This document shows, piece after piece, positions 16,893-25,520 of a stretch of 64,000 nt of DNA. A model generated the notes under the pieces. It worked only from the letters and a program-made list of their open reading frames with translations. It searched no databases and had not been told where the DNA came from. Positions within the stretch are counted from its first letter, which is position 1, and each line of letters begins with the position of its first letter. Source of the stretch: Aeromicrobium yanjiei (GTDB lineage Bacteria; Actinomycetota; Actinomycetes; Propionibacteriales; Nocardioidaceae). The stretch lies in NCBI RefSeq assembly GCF_009649075.1, contig NZ_CP045737.1:3534001-3598000 (forward strand). Reading direction: 5' to 3'. A program made the position numbers and the translations under genes.

Positions 16893-17714
16893 TCAGGCCA
16901 GTGCCTGGATGACCGGCCGGGCCGCGTGGTGGCGGCCACGCGGCACGATCATCGGGGTGCCGCTGACCGGATCGGGGACCACGTCGCACGCGAGGCCGAA
17001 GACCTCGGTCACGACGTCCGCGTCGATGACGTCGCGCGGGGGCCCCTCGGCCAGGATCGACCCGTCCTTCATCGCGATGATGTGATCGGCGTAGCGGCAC
17101 GCCAGGTTGAGGTCGTGCAGGACCAGCACGATCGTCTTGCCGGACTCCCGGTTGAGGTCGGTCAGCAGATCGAGCAGCTCGACCTGGTGGTTGATGTCCA
17201 GGAACGTCGTCGGCTCGTCCAGCAGCAGCAGGTCAGTGTCCTGCGCGAGCGCCATCGCGATCCACACCCTCTGGCGCTGCCCTCCGGACAGCGCGGAGAG
17301 GGGCCGGTCCTCCAGGTCGGTCGTGCCCGTCGCCTCCAGCGCTGCCGCGACCGCCCGGTCGTCCTCGTCGCTCCAGCGCCGGAACCAGCCCTGGTGCGGA
17401 TAGCGGCCACGGCCCACGAGATCGCCGACCGTGATGCCGTCCGGGGCCACCGGGGACTGCGGCAGCAGCCCGAGCACGCGGGCGACGTCCGCGCTCTTCA
17501 TGTCGTGCAGGTCCTTGCCGTCCAGGACCACCGATCCGGAGCGGGGACGCAGCAGACGGGCGAGGCCACGCAGCAGCGTCGACTTGCCGCACGCGTTGGC
17601 ACCGACGATCACGGTGATCTGGCCGTCCGGGATCTGGACGTCGAGATCCGAGACGATGTCGGTCTCGGCGTAGCCGAGCGTGAGGTGCTGGGCACGCAGG
17701 TCATGAGAGGTCAT
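16893..17714 (-). CDS. Iron-siderophore ABC transporter ATPase (FepC-like)
   Basis: 273 residues from MTSHDLRAQH. Walker A GANACGKSTLL (about 38-48), Q-loop LLPQSPVAPDGITVGDLVGRG (split), signature LSGGQRQRVWIAMALAQ, Walker B LLLLDEPTTFLDI. DEPTTFLDINHQVELL is the FepC/FhuC subfamily hallmark. Powers import through the two FecCD permeases upstream; overlaps the second permease by 4 nt. The GRYPHQGWFRRWSDED segment is also usual in ferric siderophore ATPases. Expected to be under iron control through the box at 19851. Confidence 0.93.
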   Translation of the reverse strand: MTSHDLRAQHLTLGYAETDIVSDLDVQIPDGQITVIVGANACGKSTLLRGLARLLRPRSGSVVLDGKDLHDMKSADVARVLGLLPQSPVAPDGITVGDLVGRGRYPHQGWFRRWSDEDDRAVAAALEATGTTDLEDRPLSALSGGQRQRVWIAMALAQDTDLLLLDEPTTFLDINHQVELLDLLTDLNRESGKTIVLVLHDLNLACRYADHIIAMKDGSILAEGPPRDVIDADVVTEVFGLACDVVPDPVSGTPMIVPRGRHHAARPVIQALA

Positions 17715-18751
17715 CCGCCGCGTCCTTCCCGATTGACGGTGGCGAGGAGCCAGATGAGATAGGGGGCGCCGACCAGTCCGGTGACGACGCCGGTCGGCAG
17801 GGCGGTCGGCAGGACCTGCTCGGACACCAGGTCGGCGGCGAGGACGATCACCGCCCCGACGAGTCCCGCGGCCAGCACGCCGCCCGCGGGCCCGGTCAGG
17901 CGCTGGGCGATCGGCGCCGCGATGAGCGCGACGAACATGATCGGCCCTGCGACGGCAGTCGAGAAACCGATGAGCACGATCGACAGCGCGAGCAGCACCA
18001 GCCGGTTGATCTCGACCCGCGAGCCGAGGCCCCTGGCCGTGTCGTCGCCGAGCTCGAGCGCGCGCAGCGGCCGCTCCAGGACCAGGGCGACCGGGACGAG
18101 GATCGCGAGCGCGACCAGGAGCGTACGCAGCTCGCCGGCGCCGGCCTGCCCGATCGTGCCGACGAGCCAGGTCATCGCCTCGCGCGCCTCGTAGAGATCG
18201 GCACGGGTGATGATGTAGCCGACCAGCGAGAGCAGGAGCTGGGAGACGCCGATCCCGATGAGGATGAAGCGGTAGCCCGAGATGCCGTCGCGCCACGCGA
18301 GCAGGTAGATCACGAGCGAGGCCAGCAGTGCCCCGGCGAGCGCGGAGCCGGAGACGACCAGGCTGCTGGCGTTGAACAGCACGATCGAGGAGACGGCGAA
18401 CAGGCTCGCGCCGGACGAGACGCCCACGAAGTCCGGCGAGGCCAGCGGATTGCCCAGGAGCTTTTGGAACACGTACCCCGACACGCCCAGAGCGAGTCCG
18501 ACCGCGAGGGCCGCGGACGCGGTCGGCAGCCGCAGGTCCCGCACCACGAAGTCGACCGCGGGATCGTCCTTGAGCATGAACGCCGAGGCGATGACGTCGA
18601 CGGGCGACACGACGTAGCTGCCGACCATCATCGTCAGCACGAACAGCGCGAACGCGATGACCGCGAGCACGGCCGTGACCACGACGGAACGGCGACGGCG
18701 GGCTCGGCGGCCGGAGCGCACAGTCGTGCGGGGCTCGAGAAGGGCGGTCAT
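17711..18751 (-). CDS. FecCD-family iron-siderophore permease 2
   Basis: 346 residues with 9-10 membrane helices, starting with a basic cytoplasmic leader (GRRARRRR). LRLPTASAALAVGLALGVSG (about 72-91) corresponds to the R-(L/M)-P-R motif region, here RLPT. NPLASPDFVGVSSGASL matches the conserved NPLA-P-LG-S-GA block. The VALIAAPIAQRL segment (near 290) is the loop that contacts the ATPase (usual LxxPHxxR). Forms the membrane channel with permease 1. Coupled by 4-nt overlaps on both sides. Confidence 0.92.
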   Translation of the reverse strand: MTALLEPRTTVRSGRRARRRRSVVVTAVLAVIAFALFVLTMMVGSYVVSPVDVIASAFMLKDDPAVDFVVRDLRLPTASAALAVGLALGVSGYVFQKLLGNPLASPDFVGVSSGASLFAVSSIVLFNASSLVVSGSALAGALLASLVIYLLAWRDGISGYRFILIGIGVSQLLLSLVGYIITRADLYEAREAMTWLVGTIGQAGAGELRTLLVALAILVPVALVLERPLRALELGDDTARGLGSRVEINRLVLLALSIVLIGFSTAVAGPIMFVALIAAPIAQRLTGPAGGVLAAGLVGAVIVLAADLVSEQVLPTALPTGVVTGLVGAPYLIWLLATVNREGRGG

Positions 18752-19803
18752 CACAGCTCCGCGAGGTTGCGGTAGCGGACGAGCAGGATGAACGCGGGCG
18801 CGCCGAGAACGCCGAGGACCACACCGACCTGCAGCTCGCCGGGGGCGACCGCGACCCGGCCGAGGATGTCCGCGAGCAGCAGGACGGTCGGGGTCAGGAG
18901 CAGCGTGTAGGCCAGCATCCAGCGGTAGTCGGGCCCGCAGAGAAGGCGCGCGGCGTGCGGCACGATCAATCCGATGAACACGATCGGCCCGCACGCGGCG
19001 GTCGCCGCTCCGCACAGCACCGCGACGGTCACGAACATCACGACCCGGGTCAGCTTGACCCGCTGGCCGAGCGCCACCGCAAGGTCCTCACCGAGGGCGA
19101 GGCCGTTGAGCGCACGACCGGTGCCGAGCGCCACGATCAGCCCGACCACCAGGAACGGGACGGTCTGCCAGAACACCGGGAAGTAGCGGCCCGCGAGCGA
19201 GCCCACCTGCCAGAAGCGCAGCTCGTTGAGGGCCTCGACGTTGGTCATCACGATCGCGGACGTGACCGACGAGAGGATCGCGGTCACGGCCGCCCCCGCC
19301 AGCGCGAGCTTGACCGGGGTCGCCCCTTCGCGACCGAGCGACGCGATCGCGTACACCGTGACGGTGGCGACCCCGGCGCCGGCGAACGCGAACCACACGT
19401 ACGTGCTCACGTCCTGCGCACCGAGGACCATGATCCCGAAGACGATGAAGGCCGCGGCGCCTGCGTTGATGCCCATGATCCCGGGGTCGGCGAGCGGGTT
19501 GCGGGTCACGCCCTGGAGGATCACGCCGCTCAGCCCGAGCGCCGCCCCCGCGAACAGGCCGATCAGGGTGCGCGGCACCCGCATCTCGCGGATGACGGTC
19601 TGCGACGCCGCCGACGGGTCGTAGTCGGTGAATGCCTTCCAGATCGTCGGGATGCCGACTCCGCGCGAGCCCAGGGTGATGCTGAAGAAGCACACGACCG
19701 CCAGCACGACCGCCAGCAGCACCAGCCCGCTCGCCAGAGCAGCCCGCGAACGATGCCGGGGAGCGGCTTCGACGGCAGCGGCCGACGTCTGGGTCATGGT
19801 CAT
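18751..19803 (-). CDS. FecCD-family iron-siderophore permease 1
   Basis: 350 residues from ATG at 19803 (a second ATG at 19797). Membrane helices begin at LASGLVLLAVVLAVVCFF. EMRVPRTLIGLFAGAALGLSG (split) has the R-x-P-R-T signature, NPLADPGIMGINAGAA the NPLA-P block, and VFIGLIVPHAARLLCG (near 285) the ATPase-contact PHxxR loop. First gene of the importer operon; the DtxR/IdeR-like box lies 48 nt upstream. No substrate-binding lipoprotein is encoded next to it, so the binding protein must be elsewhere or supplied by another system. Confidence 0.92.
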   Translation of the reverse strand: MTMTQTSAAAVEAAPRHRSRAALASGLVLLAVVLAVVCFFSITLGSRGVGIPTIWKAFTDYDPSAASQTVIREMRVPRTLIGLFAGAALGLSGVILQGVTRNPLADPGIMGINAGAAAFIVFGIMVLGAQDVSTYVWFAFAGAGVATVTVYAIASLGREGATPVKLALAGAAVTAILSSVTSAIVMTNVEALNELRFWQVGSLAGRYFPVFWQTVPFLVVGLIVALGTGRALNGLALGEDLAVALGQRVKLTRVVMFVTVAVLCGAATAACGPIVFIGLIVPHAARLLCGPDYRWMLAYTLLLTPTVLLLADILGRVAVAPGELQVGVVLGVLGAPAFILLVRYRNLAEL

Positions 19804-19850
19804 GGGCGGTGGAGGTCGGCCTTTCGAGGAGTCAACCTCTCCAGCGTAAC

Positions 19851-19869
19851 TTAGGTATGCCTACCCAGA
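19851..19869 (-). promoter_or_regulatory. DtxR/IdeR-like iron box
   Basis: TTAGGTATGCCTACCCAGA agrees with the IdeR/DtxR consensus (TTAGGTTAGGCTAACCTAA) at 13 of 19 positions by hand count, including the outer TTAGGT half. It lies 48 nt upstream of the first siderophore-permease start, where an iron-loaded repressor would block transcription. Confidence 0.65.
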
Positions 19870-19901
19870 CCACAGGAGTGACGCGCTCCACGTCATCCGG
19901 T

Positions 19902-19997
19902 GGCGCGGTGCGTGTGCCACCGTTCGCAGCCGAATTCGCCCGCATTCGGTGGAGCAGGCACCGCGCCCTGCGGAAACGGTGGCAGAAGCACCGCGCC
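19902..19997. repeat. Palindromic repeat element downstream of fadB-like gene
   Basis: Arms 19902-19928 and 19969-19997 are inverted copies (22 of 24 aligned bases equal plus one 2-nt indel, by eye). A small hairpin CCGAAT / ATTCGG (19930-19949) sits in the middle. The right side is a 30-bp imperfect tandem duplication: CACCGCGCC recurs at 19959 and 19989. The 9-mer GGCGCGGTG and its complement occur four times between 19902 and 20028. It looks like a miniature palindromic (REP/MITE-like) element. Confidence 0.6.
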
Positions 19998-20028
19998 CCC
20001 GGAACCGTGTGGTTCCGGGGGCGCGGTG
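19989..20028 (-). terminator. Long hairpin, terminator candidate for the fadB-like gene
   Basis: Perfect 18-bp stem (CACCGCGCCCCCGGAACC and its complement) with loop GTGT, 15 nt after the stop of the minus-strand fadB-like gene. No strong U-tract follows. It can alternatively pair with the neighbouring palindromic element because its left arm is also that element's right end. Confidence 0.6.
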
Positions 20029-20042
20029 ACGCGAGCCGAGGC

Positions 20043-22232
20043 TCAGGCGAACTTCTCGCCGTTCTTGGCCTTTTCCAGCAGCGAGGCCGGCGGGGCGAAC
20101 CGATCGCCGTACTTCGCGGCCAGCTCCTGCGCGCGAGCCGTGAACGCCTCGACGCCGATCGAGCCGTCGGCGGCCTCGTAGCCGTTGACGTACTGGATCG
20201 CACCGCCCTGCATCGCCGGGAAGCCGATGCCGAAGATCGAGCCGATGTTGGCGTCCTGGGTCGTGCGCAGCACGCCCTCGTCCAGGCACTTGATCGTCTC
20301 GAGGCTCATGATGAACGTCAGACGCTCCTTGAGGTCCTCGAACGGGGGCTGCTCGTCGGCGACCGGGAACTTCTCGGCCAGACCGCTCCACAGTCCCTGA
20401 CGCTTGCCGTCGACGTACTCGTAGAAGCCGGCGCCCTTCAGGCGGCTCGGGCGACCGATCTCGATCATCGTGTCGATGATGTCCTCGGCGGCGTTGGCCT
20501 CCCACGTGCCTCCGGCCTCCTCGACGGCGGCCTTCGACTCGTTGCGGATCTTGACCATGAGCTCGAGGTTGAGCTCATCGCTGAGCTGCAGCACGGGGGC
20601 CGGGAAGCCGGCCTGGGTCGTGGCGCGCTCGATCGAGACCGGGGAGACTCCCTCGGCCAGCATGCCGATGCCCTCGTTGACGAACGTGCCGATGACGCGG
20701 CTGGTGAAGAAGCCGCGGCTGTCGCCGACGACGATCGGCGTCTTCTTGATCGCCTTGGTGTAGTCGATGACGCGCGCGATGGCCTCGTCGGACGTCTTCT
20801 CACCCGCGATGATCTCGACCAGCGGCATCTTGTCCACGGGGCTGAAGAAGTGGATGCCGATGAAGTCCTCGGGACGCTCGACACCGTCGGCCAGGATCGT
20901 GATCGGCAGCGTCGACGTGTTCGAGCCGAGCAGCGCGTCCGGCTTGACGACCTTCTGCAGCTCGCCGAAGACCTCGTGCTTGAGCTTGACCGACTCGAAG
21001 ACGGCCTCGATCACGAAGTCGCTGCCCTCGAGGGCGGCGTAGTCATCGGTGGGCGTGATGCGCGCCAGGAGCTCGTCGGCCTTCTCCTGCGAGAGGCGTC
21101 CACGGGAGACGGCCTTGTCGACGAGGTTCTGGCTGTACGACTTGCCCTTCTCGGCGGCCTCCATCGAGACGTCCTTGAGGACGACCTCGAAGCCGGCCTT
21201 CGCCGAGACGTACGCGATGCCCGCGCCCATCATGCCGGCGCCGATGACCGCGATCTTCTCGGCCTTGGTCGGCGCGATGCCCTCGGGACGTGACTTGCCC
21301 GCGTTGATCGCACCCAGGTCGAAGAAGAAGGCCTGCGTCATGTTCTTGAACTGCTGGCCGATGATCAGATTGACCAGGTAGCGCGACTCGATGCGGCTCG
21401 CGGTGTCGAAGTCGACCTGCGCACCCTCGACCGCGGCGCTCATGATCGCGCGGGGAGCCTTGTAGAGCGCACCCTTGGTCTGCTTGCGCAGATTGGCCGG
21501 GAACGCCGGCAGGAACGCCGCGAGCTTCGGGTTGGACGGAAGTCCGCCCGGCATGCGGTAGCCCTTGCGGTCCCACGGCTGGGTCGCGGCCTCCTGATTG
21601 CCGGCGTTGGCCTCGATCCACGCCTTCGCAGCCGGGATCAGCTCGTCCTGCGACGCCACGAGCTCGTCGATCAGGCCCTCGGACAGCGCCTTGGCCGGCT
21701 TCATCTGCTGTCCCTGGAGCAGGAACTTCATCAGCGCGTCGGAGATGCCGAACATGCGAACGGTGCGGGTGACGCCGCCGCCACCGGGCAGCAGGCCGAG
21801 GGTCGCCTCGGGCAGGCCCACGGAGTAGCCGCCGTCGACCGCGATGCGGTGGTGGGCCGCGAGGGCGATCTCCAGGCCGCCGCCGAGGGCCGCGCCGTTG
21901 ATCGCCGCGACGACCGGCCGGCCGATCGTCTCGAGCTTGCGGAGGGTGGCCTTGATGGCCTCGACCTCGCCGAACAGCCGCTCGGCGTCCGCAGGGGTCG
22001 CCTGGGTCATGAGCTTCAGGTCGCCGCCGGCGAAGAAGGTCTTCTTCGCCGAGGAGATGATGATGCCCTTGACGGACTCCGGGTCGTTCGCGATGTCCTG
22101 GGCCACGCGGTCGACGGCAGCGGCCATCGAGTCGGCGTAGTCCTGGTTCATCGTGTTGGCGCTCTGGTTGGGATCGTCCAGGACGAGGTTGACGATGCCG
22201 TCCTCGACCTCGTGACGCACTGCTTCAGTCAT
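20043..22232 (-). CDS. Trifunctional-type enoyl-CoA hydratase / 3-hydroxyacyl-CoA dehydrogenase (FadB/FadJ-like)
   Basis: 729 residues, start MTEAVRHEV. N-terminal crotonase domain (about 1-190) with GGDLKLM and NGAALGGGLEIALA. NAD-binding domain starts near 325 with IAVIGAGMMGAGIAYVSAKAG. The C-terminal HADH domains contain IGIHFFSPVDKMPLVEII, with the catalytic His in that motif, and RGFFTSRV. Performs hydration of enoyl-CoA then NAD-dependent oxidation in beta-oxidation. Follows the thiolase gene by 31 nt, the usual fadA-fadB pair. Confidence 0.95.
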   Translation of the reverse strand: MTEAVRHEVEDGIVNLVLDDPNQSANTMNQDYADSMAAAVDRVAQDIANDPESVKGIIISSAKKTFFAGGDLKLMTQATPADAERLFGEVEAIKATLRKLETIGRPVVAAINGAALGGGLEIALAAHHRIAVDGGYSVGLPEATLGLLPGGGGVTRTVRMFGISDALMKFLLQGQQMKPAKALSEGLIDELVASQDELIPAAKAWIEANAGNQEAATQPWDRKGYRMPGGLPSNPKLAAFLPAFPANLRKQTKGALYKAPRAIMSAAVEGAQVDFDTASRIESRYLVNLIIGQQFKNMTQAFFFDLGAINAGKSRPEGIAPTKAEKIAVIGAGMMGAGIAYVSAKAGFEVVLKDVSMEAAEKGKSYSQNLVDKAVSRGRLSQEKADELLARITPTDDYAALEGSDFVIEAVFESVKLKHEVFGELQKVVKPDALLGSNTSTLPITILADGVERPEDFIGIHFFSPVDKMPLVEIIAGEKTSDEAIARVIDYTKAIKKTPIVVGDSRGFFTSRVIGTFVNEGIGMLAEGVSPVSIERATTQAGFPAPVLQLSDELNLELMVKIRNESKAAVEEAGGTWEANAAEDIIDTMIEIGRPSRLKGAGFYEYVDGKRQGLWSGLAEKFPVADEQPPFEDLKERLTFIMSLETIKCLDEGVLRTTQDANIGSIFGIGFPAMQGGAIQYVNGYEAADGSIGVEAFTARAQELAAKYGDRFAPPASLLEKAKNGEKFA

Positions 22233-22263
22233 GTGTGTTCTCTTCTCGGAGGTGGGGACGGGG

Positions 22264-23481
22264 TCAGCTGAGGCGCTCGACGACGGTGGCGATGCCCATG
22301 CCGCCGCCGACGCAGAGGGTGGCCAGGCCGTAGCGCTGGTCACGACGCTCGAGCTCGTCGATCAGGGTGCCGAGGATCATCGCGCCGGTCGCACCCAGCG
22401 GGTGGCCCATCGCGATCGATCCGCCGTTGACGTTGGTCTGGTCGTGCGGGTAGCCGCCCAGGTCCTTCATGAGGCGCAGCGCGACAGCCGCGAAGGCCTC
22501 GTTGATCTCGAGCAGGTCGATGTCGCCGATGCTGAGGCCCGCACGGTCGAGAGCCTTGAGGCTGGCCGGGCCGGGGCCCGTCAGCATGATGGTCGGATCG
22601 GCGCCGGACACCGCGGCCGACAGGATGCGCGCGCGGGGCTTGAGCCCGTGACGCTCGCCGGCGGCCTCGTTGCCGATCAGCACCAGGGCGGCGCCGTCGA
22701 CGATGCCCGAGGAGTTGCCCGCGTGGTGGACGTGGTCGATCTTCTCGATCCAGTGGTACTTCTCGAGCGCGACGGCGTCGAAGCCGCCCTGGTCGCCGAT
22801 CTGCGCGAACGACGGCGGCAGCGACGCGAGGCTCTCGGCGGTCGTGCCCTCACGCACGAACTCGTCGTGGTCGAGGATCGTCAGGCCCGAGGCGTCCTTG
22901 ACCGGGATGACCGAGTTCTTGAAGTAGCCGTTGGCGATCGCCTTGGCGGCACGCGCCTGCGACTCGGCGGCGAAGGTGTCGACGTCGAGGCGGCTGTAGC
23001 CCTCGACCGTCGCGATGAGGTCGGCGCCGATGCCCTGGGGCACAAAGTCGGTGTCGAACGCGGTCTGCGGGTCCATCGCCCACGCACCGCCGTCGGAGGC
23101 CATGGGCACGCGGCTCATGGACTCGACGCCACCGGCGAGGATCATGTCCTCCCAGCCCGAGCGCACACGCGCCGAGGCCTGGTTGACGGCCTCGAGGCCC
23201 GAGGCGCAGAAGCGGTTGAGCTGGACGCCGGCAACCGTGTCGGGCAGGCCTGCCGCGATCGCCGCGGTCTTGGCGATGTCGCTGCCCTGGTCACCGACCG
23301 GTGAGACACAACCGAGGACGAGATCGTCCACGGCGTCGGTGTCGAGGGAGGGGTTGCGCGTGCGGATCTCGTCGATCAGGCCGGTGACCAGCGAGATCGG
23401 CTTGACCTCGTGGAGCGACCCGGACTTCTTGCCGCGACCTCGCGGCGTACGGATGGCGTCGTAGACGAAGGCCTCGGTCAT
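22264..23481 (-). CDS. Acetyl-CoA C-acyltransferase (thiolase, FadA-like)
   Basis: 405 residues from [21 protein letters not shown], with GAGGAC upstream. Catalytic Cys92 in [14 protein letters not shown], the His in [15 protein letters not shown] (near 360), and Cys390 in CVGGGMG complete the triad. Cleaves 3-ketoacyl-CoA to acetyl-CoA and a shortened acyl-CoA. First gene of the fadA-fadB transcript. Its promoter has a good -35/-10 and an inverted-repeat operator shared with the AMACR promoter. Confidence 0.95.
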   Translation of the reverse strand: MTEAFVYDAIRTPRGRGKKSGSLHEVKPISLVTGLIDEIRTRNPSLDTDAVDDLVLGCVSPVGDQGSDIAKTAAIAAGLPDTVAGVQLNRFCASGLEAVNQASARVRSGWEDMILAGGVESMSRVPMASDGGAWAMDPQTAFDTDFVPQGIGADLIATVEGYSRLDVDTFAAESQARAAKAIANGYFKNSVIPVKDASGLTILDHDEFVREGTTAESLASLPPSFAQIGDQGGFDAVALEKYHWIEKIDHVHHAGNSSGIVDGAALVLIGNEAAGERHGLKPRARILSAAVSGADPTIMLTGPGPASLKALDRAGLSIGDIDLLEINEAFAAVALRLMKDLGGYPHDQTNVNGGSIAMGHPLGATGAMILGTLIDELERRDQRYGLATLCVGGGMGIATVVERLS

Positions 23482-23515
23482 AGGAAATGTCCTCGCAGAA
23501 TCTGGTGGATGACGC

Positions 23516-23530
23516 GTCAGCAGAACTGAC
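23516..23530. promoter_or_regulatory. Second inverted repeat in thiolase/MerR region
   Basis: GTCAG-CAGAA-CTGAC, perfect 5-bp arms, just downstream of the predicted thiolase transcription start. It may be an auxiliary operator; the half-site differs from the TGACA/TGTCA operator next to it. Confidence 0.35.
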
Positions 23531-23535
23531 ACGAC

Positions 23536-23565
23536 TGATTGTGACACCAACACTGTCATTGTCAA
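23536..23565 (-). promoter_or_regulatory. Thiolase promoter with embedded operator
   Basis: On the minus strand TTGACA (23565-23560), 17-nt spacer and ACAATC (23542-23537). Inside the spacer is TGACA-N7-TGTCA (23542-23558). The plus-strand string TGATTGTGACA-N7-TGTCA recurs at 26680-26702 in front of the racemase gene, indicating one regulator for both. Confidence 0.7.
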
Positions 23566-23609
23566 AGGATCGAGGGTGTGTGAGACGTCTCGTCACCCGG
23601 CAGGTGGCA

Positions 23610-23615
23610 TAAGGT
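23610..23615 (+). promoter_or_regulatory. -10 box of a probable leaderless merR transcript
   Basis: TAAGGT, 6 nt, then the ATG at 23622. Confidence 0.45.
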
Positions 23616-23621
23616 CAGCCC

Positions 23622-24344
23622 ATGACTCCCAGTCCCGCCGACACGATGAGCGTCGAGCAGCTCGCGTCCCGCGTCGGCATGTCCGTGCGGACCGTGCGCT
23701 TCTACGCCGGTCGCGGTCTCATCCCGCCGCCCCGCCGCGAGGGTCGCAACGGCTTCTACGGCCCCGACCACCTGGCCCGGCTCGAGCTGGTCAAGGAGCT
23801 GCAGGCCCACGGCTTCACGCTGTCGGCGATCGAGGGCTACCTCGAGAACATCCCGTCCGACGCGACGCCCGAGCAGGTGGCGGTGCACCGCACGCTGCTC
23901 GCGCCGTGGATGGCCGATCGCCCCGAGGAGCTGGACCGGGCCGCCCTCGAGCTGCGGGCGGGCCGTGCGCTCAGCGACGACGACATCGAGATGCTGGTCG
24001 CCCTGGGCGTGGTCGAGCCGACCCCGACCGAGGACGTCTTCCAGGTCGCGCCGGCCCACCTCGCGGTGGGGATCCAGTTCATCGAGACCGACATGCCGAT
24101 CGAGGTCGCGCACGCCTCGCGCCGCATCTTCGACGAGGCGGGCCGGGCCGTGGCCCGCGAGATCACGGAGGTGTTCCGCACGATGTGGTGGCCCGAGCTG
24201 CGGGCCTCGGGACGTCCGGTCGAGGACATCACCGCCCTGATCGAGCGGTTCAAGCCGCTCACGATCCAGGCCCTCGTGACGGCCTACGAGACCGCGGTCG
24301 ACGAGTCCAAGCGCGAGACGGTCCGCCGTCGAGCCGAGAGCTGA
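23622..24344 (+). CDS. MerR-family regulator of the beta-oxidation cluster
   Basis: 240 residues. N-terminal winged helix: MSVEQLASRVGMSVRTVRFY (about 9-28) then RGLIPPPRREGRNGFYGPDHLARL, the MerR signature. The C-terminal 130 residues form an uncharacterised effector domain without the metal-binding cysteines of CueR/MerR, so an organic ligand such as an acyl-CoA is likely (inference). Divergent from fadA-fadB and convergent with the acyl-CoA dehydrogenase operon, it is the best candidate to bind the shared operator at 23536 and 26680. Confidence 0.85.
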   Translation: MTPSPADTMSVEQLASRVGMSVRTVRFYAGRGLIPPPRREGRNGFYGPDHLARLELVKELQAHGFTLSAIEGYLENIPSDATPEQVAVHRTLLAPWMADRPEELDRAALELRAGRALSDDDIEMLVALGVVEPTPTEDVFQVAPAHLAVGIQFIETDMPIEVAHASRRIFDEAGRAVAREITEVFRTMWWPELRASGRPVEDITALIERFKPLTIQALVTAYETAVDESKRETVRRRAES

Positions 24345-24360
24345 CGACGGACCGCGAGGC

Positions 24361-25503
24361 TCACAGGCCCATCGTGCGCCCGATGATCTCCTTCATGATC
24401 TCGGTCGTGCCGCCGTAGATCGTCTGGATCCGGCTGTCGGTGTACGCCTTGGAGATCGGGTACTCGCTCATGTAGCCGTAGCCACCGTGCAGCTGCAGGC
24501 ACTTGGCCGCGGCCCGGTTCTGCAGCTCGGTGGTCCACCACTTGCCCATCGCGGCTTCCTCGATCGTCAGCTCGCCCTTGGACAGCGCGACGATGCTCTT
24601 GTCGACGAAGGCCTGACCGATCTGGACCTCGGTCTCGAGCTCGGCCAGCACGAAGCGCGAGTTCTGGAACGAGCCGATCGGCTTGCCGAACGCCTTGCGC
24701 TCCTTGACGTAGTCCAGCGTCATGTCGATGATCGCCCGGGTCGCGGCGATCGCGCCGACCGAGATCGCGAGGCGCTCCTGCGGCAGCTTCTCCATCAGGT
24801 AGATGAAGCCCTTGCCCTCTTCGCCCAGCAGGTTCTGCACCGGGACGCGCACGTTGTCGAAGAACAGCTCGGCGGTGTCCTGCGCCTTCAGGCCCATCTT
24901 GTCCAGGTTGCGGCCGCGCTCGAAGCCCTCCATGCCGCGCTCCAGGACGATGAGGGAGACCCCCATCGCGCCGGCGTCCGGATCGGTCTTGACCGCGACG
25001 ATGACCAGGTCGGCCAGGATGCCGTTGGAGATGAACGTCTTGGCGCCGTTGACGACGTAGTGGTCGCCGTCGCGCACCGCGGTGGTCGTGATGGCCTGCA
25101 GGTCCGAGCCCGTGCCCGGCTCAGTCATGGCGATCGCGGTGATCGCCTCACCGGTGCAGAACTTCGGCAGCCAGCGCTGCTTCTGCTCCTCGGTGGCGTA
25201 CGAGAGCAGATATCCCGAGACCAGGTCGGTGTGCAGGACGAAGCCGACGCCGCTCGCGCCGATGCGGATCATCTCCTCGGACATGATCGCGTTGAAGCGG
25301 AAGTCGTCCATGCCGCCTCCGCCGTACTCCTCGGGCATCATGAATCCGAGCAGACCCAGGGCGCCGGCCTTCTCCCACAGCTCGCGCGGGACGATGCTGT
25401 CCTTCTCCCACTGGTCGTGGTACGGCGCGATCTCCTTCTCGCAGAACGTCCGCACGGTGTCGCGGAACGCGTCGTGATCGGCTTCGTAGATGCCTCGCTG
25501 CAT
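24361..25503 (-). CDS. Acyl-CoA dehydrogenase
   Basis: 380 residues from MQRGIYEADHDAF, with AGAGGGC upstream. AIAMTEPGTGSDLQAI (about 132-147) is the FAD/substrate signature. QTIYGGTTEIMKEIIGRTM near the C-terminus has the catalytic base Glu368 in the usual position for short/medium-chain enzymes. Introduces the trans-2 double bond into acyl-CoA, passing electrons to ETF. Co-transcribed with the alpha-methylacyl-CoA racemase upstream (17-nt gap), which would epimerise the 2-methyl centre before this step. Confidence 0.93.
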   Translation of the reverse strand: MQRGIYEADHDAFRDTVRTFCEKEIAPYHDQWEKDSIVPRELWEKAGALGLLGFMMPEEYGGGGMDDFRFNAIMSEEMIRIGASGVGFVLHTDLVSGYLLSYATEEQKQRWLPKFCTGEAITAIAMTEPGTGSDLQAITTTAVRDGDHYVVNGAKTFISNGILADLVIVAVKTDPDAGAMGVSLIVLERGMEGFERGRNLDKMGLKAQDTAELFFDNVRVPVQNLLGEEGKGFIYLMEKLPQERLAISVGAIAATRAIIDMTLDYVKERKAFGKPIGSFQNSRFVLAELETEVQIGQAFVDKSIVALSKGELTIEEAAMGKWWTTELQNRAAAKCLQLHGGYGYMSEYPISKAYTDSRIQTIYGGTTEIMKEIIGRTMGL

Positions 25504-25520
25504 GATGCCCTCTTCTTGAT

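Noticed and set aside
16893..18824. 643-residue reading of the siderophore ATPase
   Set aside because: The first 370 residues are out-of-frame translation of the permease gene; the true start at 17714 overlaps the permease stop.
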